Assembly: GCA_963783355.1 (NCBI GenBank)
Contig: CAWANF010000006.1
Coordinates: forward strand, 62,001-126,000
Length of the DNA: 64,000 nt
Direction: 5' to 3'
From: CAWANF01 sp963783355
GTDB lineage: Bacteria; Bacteroidota; Rhodothermia; Balneolales; DATFMH01
Part shown: positions 63,486-64,000 of the stretch, piece after piece
Layout of the letters: every line of letters starts with the position of its first letter
How positions within the stretch are numbered: position 1 is the first letter of the stretch
Position numbers and translations under genes: made by a program
Notes under the pieces: generated by a model
The model's input: the letters and a program-made list of their open reading frames with translations, nothing else
Database searches by the model: none
Told to the model about the DNA's origin: nothing

Positions 63486-64000
63486 ATGAAATATTATCAC
63501 ATACGTTCATCAAAGAAAATGATATTATTGGCTATTCTCCTGTTACCAGTTTGTCAAACTTATGGACAGTCCGGAATTACACAATTCCACCGTTTTGAAC
63601 AATTTCATACCGCACTCGATTCTGTTTGTCATATTTCAAACGATGTGCAGCGATCCGAAGCCGTGAATCACTTATGGACCGATTTGGAATCTCAGCACCA
63701 GATACCTTTCCGTTTAGGACAAAAAGTTGCTTTTCTGTACAGGGGAAACGCCGATTCGGTGTTTTTTCATGGAGATTTTGACGGCTGGGGTGGTGACAAA
63801 AAGATGTCGTCAAAAGCCGTTAAACTTGGGAAAAGCGATGTCTGGATATTGACAAGCCACTTCCCTGCCAAGGCGCGGATCGATTATAAAATATTCATCA
63901 ATAATAAAGAAGCTATCCTCGATCCGGCTAACAAATATATCCAGTGGAGCGGCTACGGACCCAATTCGGAGCTGAGAATGCCCGGCTGGACATTCCCGGA
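63486..64000 (+). CDS. Putative secreted esterase, N-terminal part (3' end outside window)
   Basis: An open frame running off the right edge from the ATG at 63486; 171 residues are visible. It starts with a signal peptide (MILLAILLLPVCQTYGQS). It continues with an early-set (CBM48-like) beta-sandwich: VAFLYRGNADSVFFHGDFDG, ending ILDPANKYIQWSGYGPNSEL then RMPGW. The GPNSELRMPG stretch is characteristic of the linker before the alpha/beta-hydrolase domain of enterochelin-esterase-like (Fes/YieL) proteins. The catalytic domain is not in the window, so the assignment rests on the N-terminal half. Confidence 0.75.
   Translation, partial: MKYYHIRSSKKMILLAILLLPVCQTYGQSGITQFHRFEQFHTALDSVCHISNDVQRSEAVNHLWTDLESQHQIPFRLGQKVAFLYRGNADSVFFHGDFDGWGGDKKMSSKAVKLGKSDVWILTSHFPAKARIDYKIFINNKEAILDPANKYIQWSGYGPNSELRMPGWTFP

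Noticed and set aside
1..64000. tRNA genes, CRISPR arrays, insertion sequences and prophage
   Set aside because: Reading the gaps on both strands showed no tRNA T-arm with matching acceptor, no regularly spaced repeats of CRISPR size, and no transposase, integrase or phage gene.

Overview
The window looks like chromosomal DNA from a diderm bacterium of the FCB group (Bacteroidota and relatives). The support is: two proteins with a type IX secretion C-terminal sorting domain of the 'YPNPFNPSTNI' type, a PorW/SprE-like TPR lipoprotein, a GWxTD-domain lipoprotein, a LuxC/LuxE-like gene pair, many lipoproteins with lipoboxes, and few strong Shine-Dalgarno sites. The 'NPFNPST' sorting signal and GWxTD protein fit Ignavibacteriota, Balneolota/Rhodothermota, Calditrichota or KSB1-type lineages at least as well as classical Bacteroidia. 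The genus cannot be set from sequence reading alone. I found no tRNA, rRNA, CRISPR array, prophage or insertion sequence.

Layout. 0-5.5 kb: 3' end of glyA with a terminator, then tatC, a YyaL-type thioredoxin-domain protein, a TlpA-like lipoprotein and an FKBP lipoprotein, a set leaning to export and envelope protein folding. 5.5-9.5 kb (minus): alanine racemase, an M50 site-2 protease and a CrtI/PYROXD2-like oxidoreductase. 9.7-12.4 kb (plus): SppA and a metallo-beta-lactamase-fold hydrolase. 12.5-25.2 kb: rho, folC, pyrD, a PorW-like lipoprotein behind pyruvate kinase, a GWxTD lipoprotein and leuS. 25.4-30.3 kb: LuxC/LuxE-like pair, a small outer-membrane protein, an unknown lipoprotein and a class I glutamine amidotransferase. 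30.7-38.9 kb: an APC permease, two tandem secreted beta-propeller proteins and an NHL-repeat protein. 38.9-46.4 kb: purD, tpiA, a cysteine-less TlpA-like lipoprotein, gatB, agmatine deiminase and an MFS transporter. 46.4-54.2 kb: a phosphate operon running leftward (porin, pstS, pstC, pstA, pstB, phoU, response regulator, histidine kinase) with a phased TTAACA Pho-box-like element in front. 54.5-64 kb: a beta-propeller lipoprotein, an EamA transporter, a tripartite RND efflux operon and the start of a putative esterase.

Four genes (rho, the second propeller protein, the EamA transporter and the RND permease) are each broken by a frame change that removing exactly one base repairs. All four need the same +1 shift. 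Assembly indels or recent mutations are the simplest explanation, but the shared sign is recorded.

The least expected structural signal is a set of degenerate seven-base tandem repeats of different sequence in three places: AGACTTT after the hydrolase gene, an inverted AGAANNN pair between aguA and the MFS gene, and a double array at the 3' end of the RND gene. Other points of note are a dihydroorotate dehydrogenase of class 2 architecture with Cys at the usual Ser base position, and a Rho with a disordered Asn/Gln/Lys-rich insertion carrying an AT-hook-like motif.
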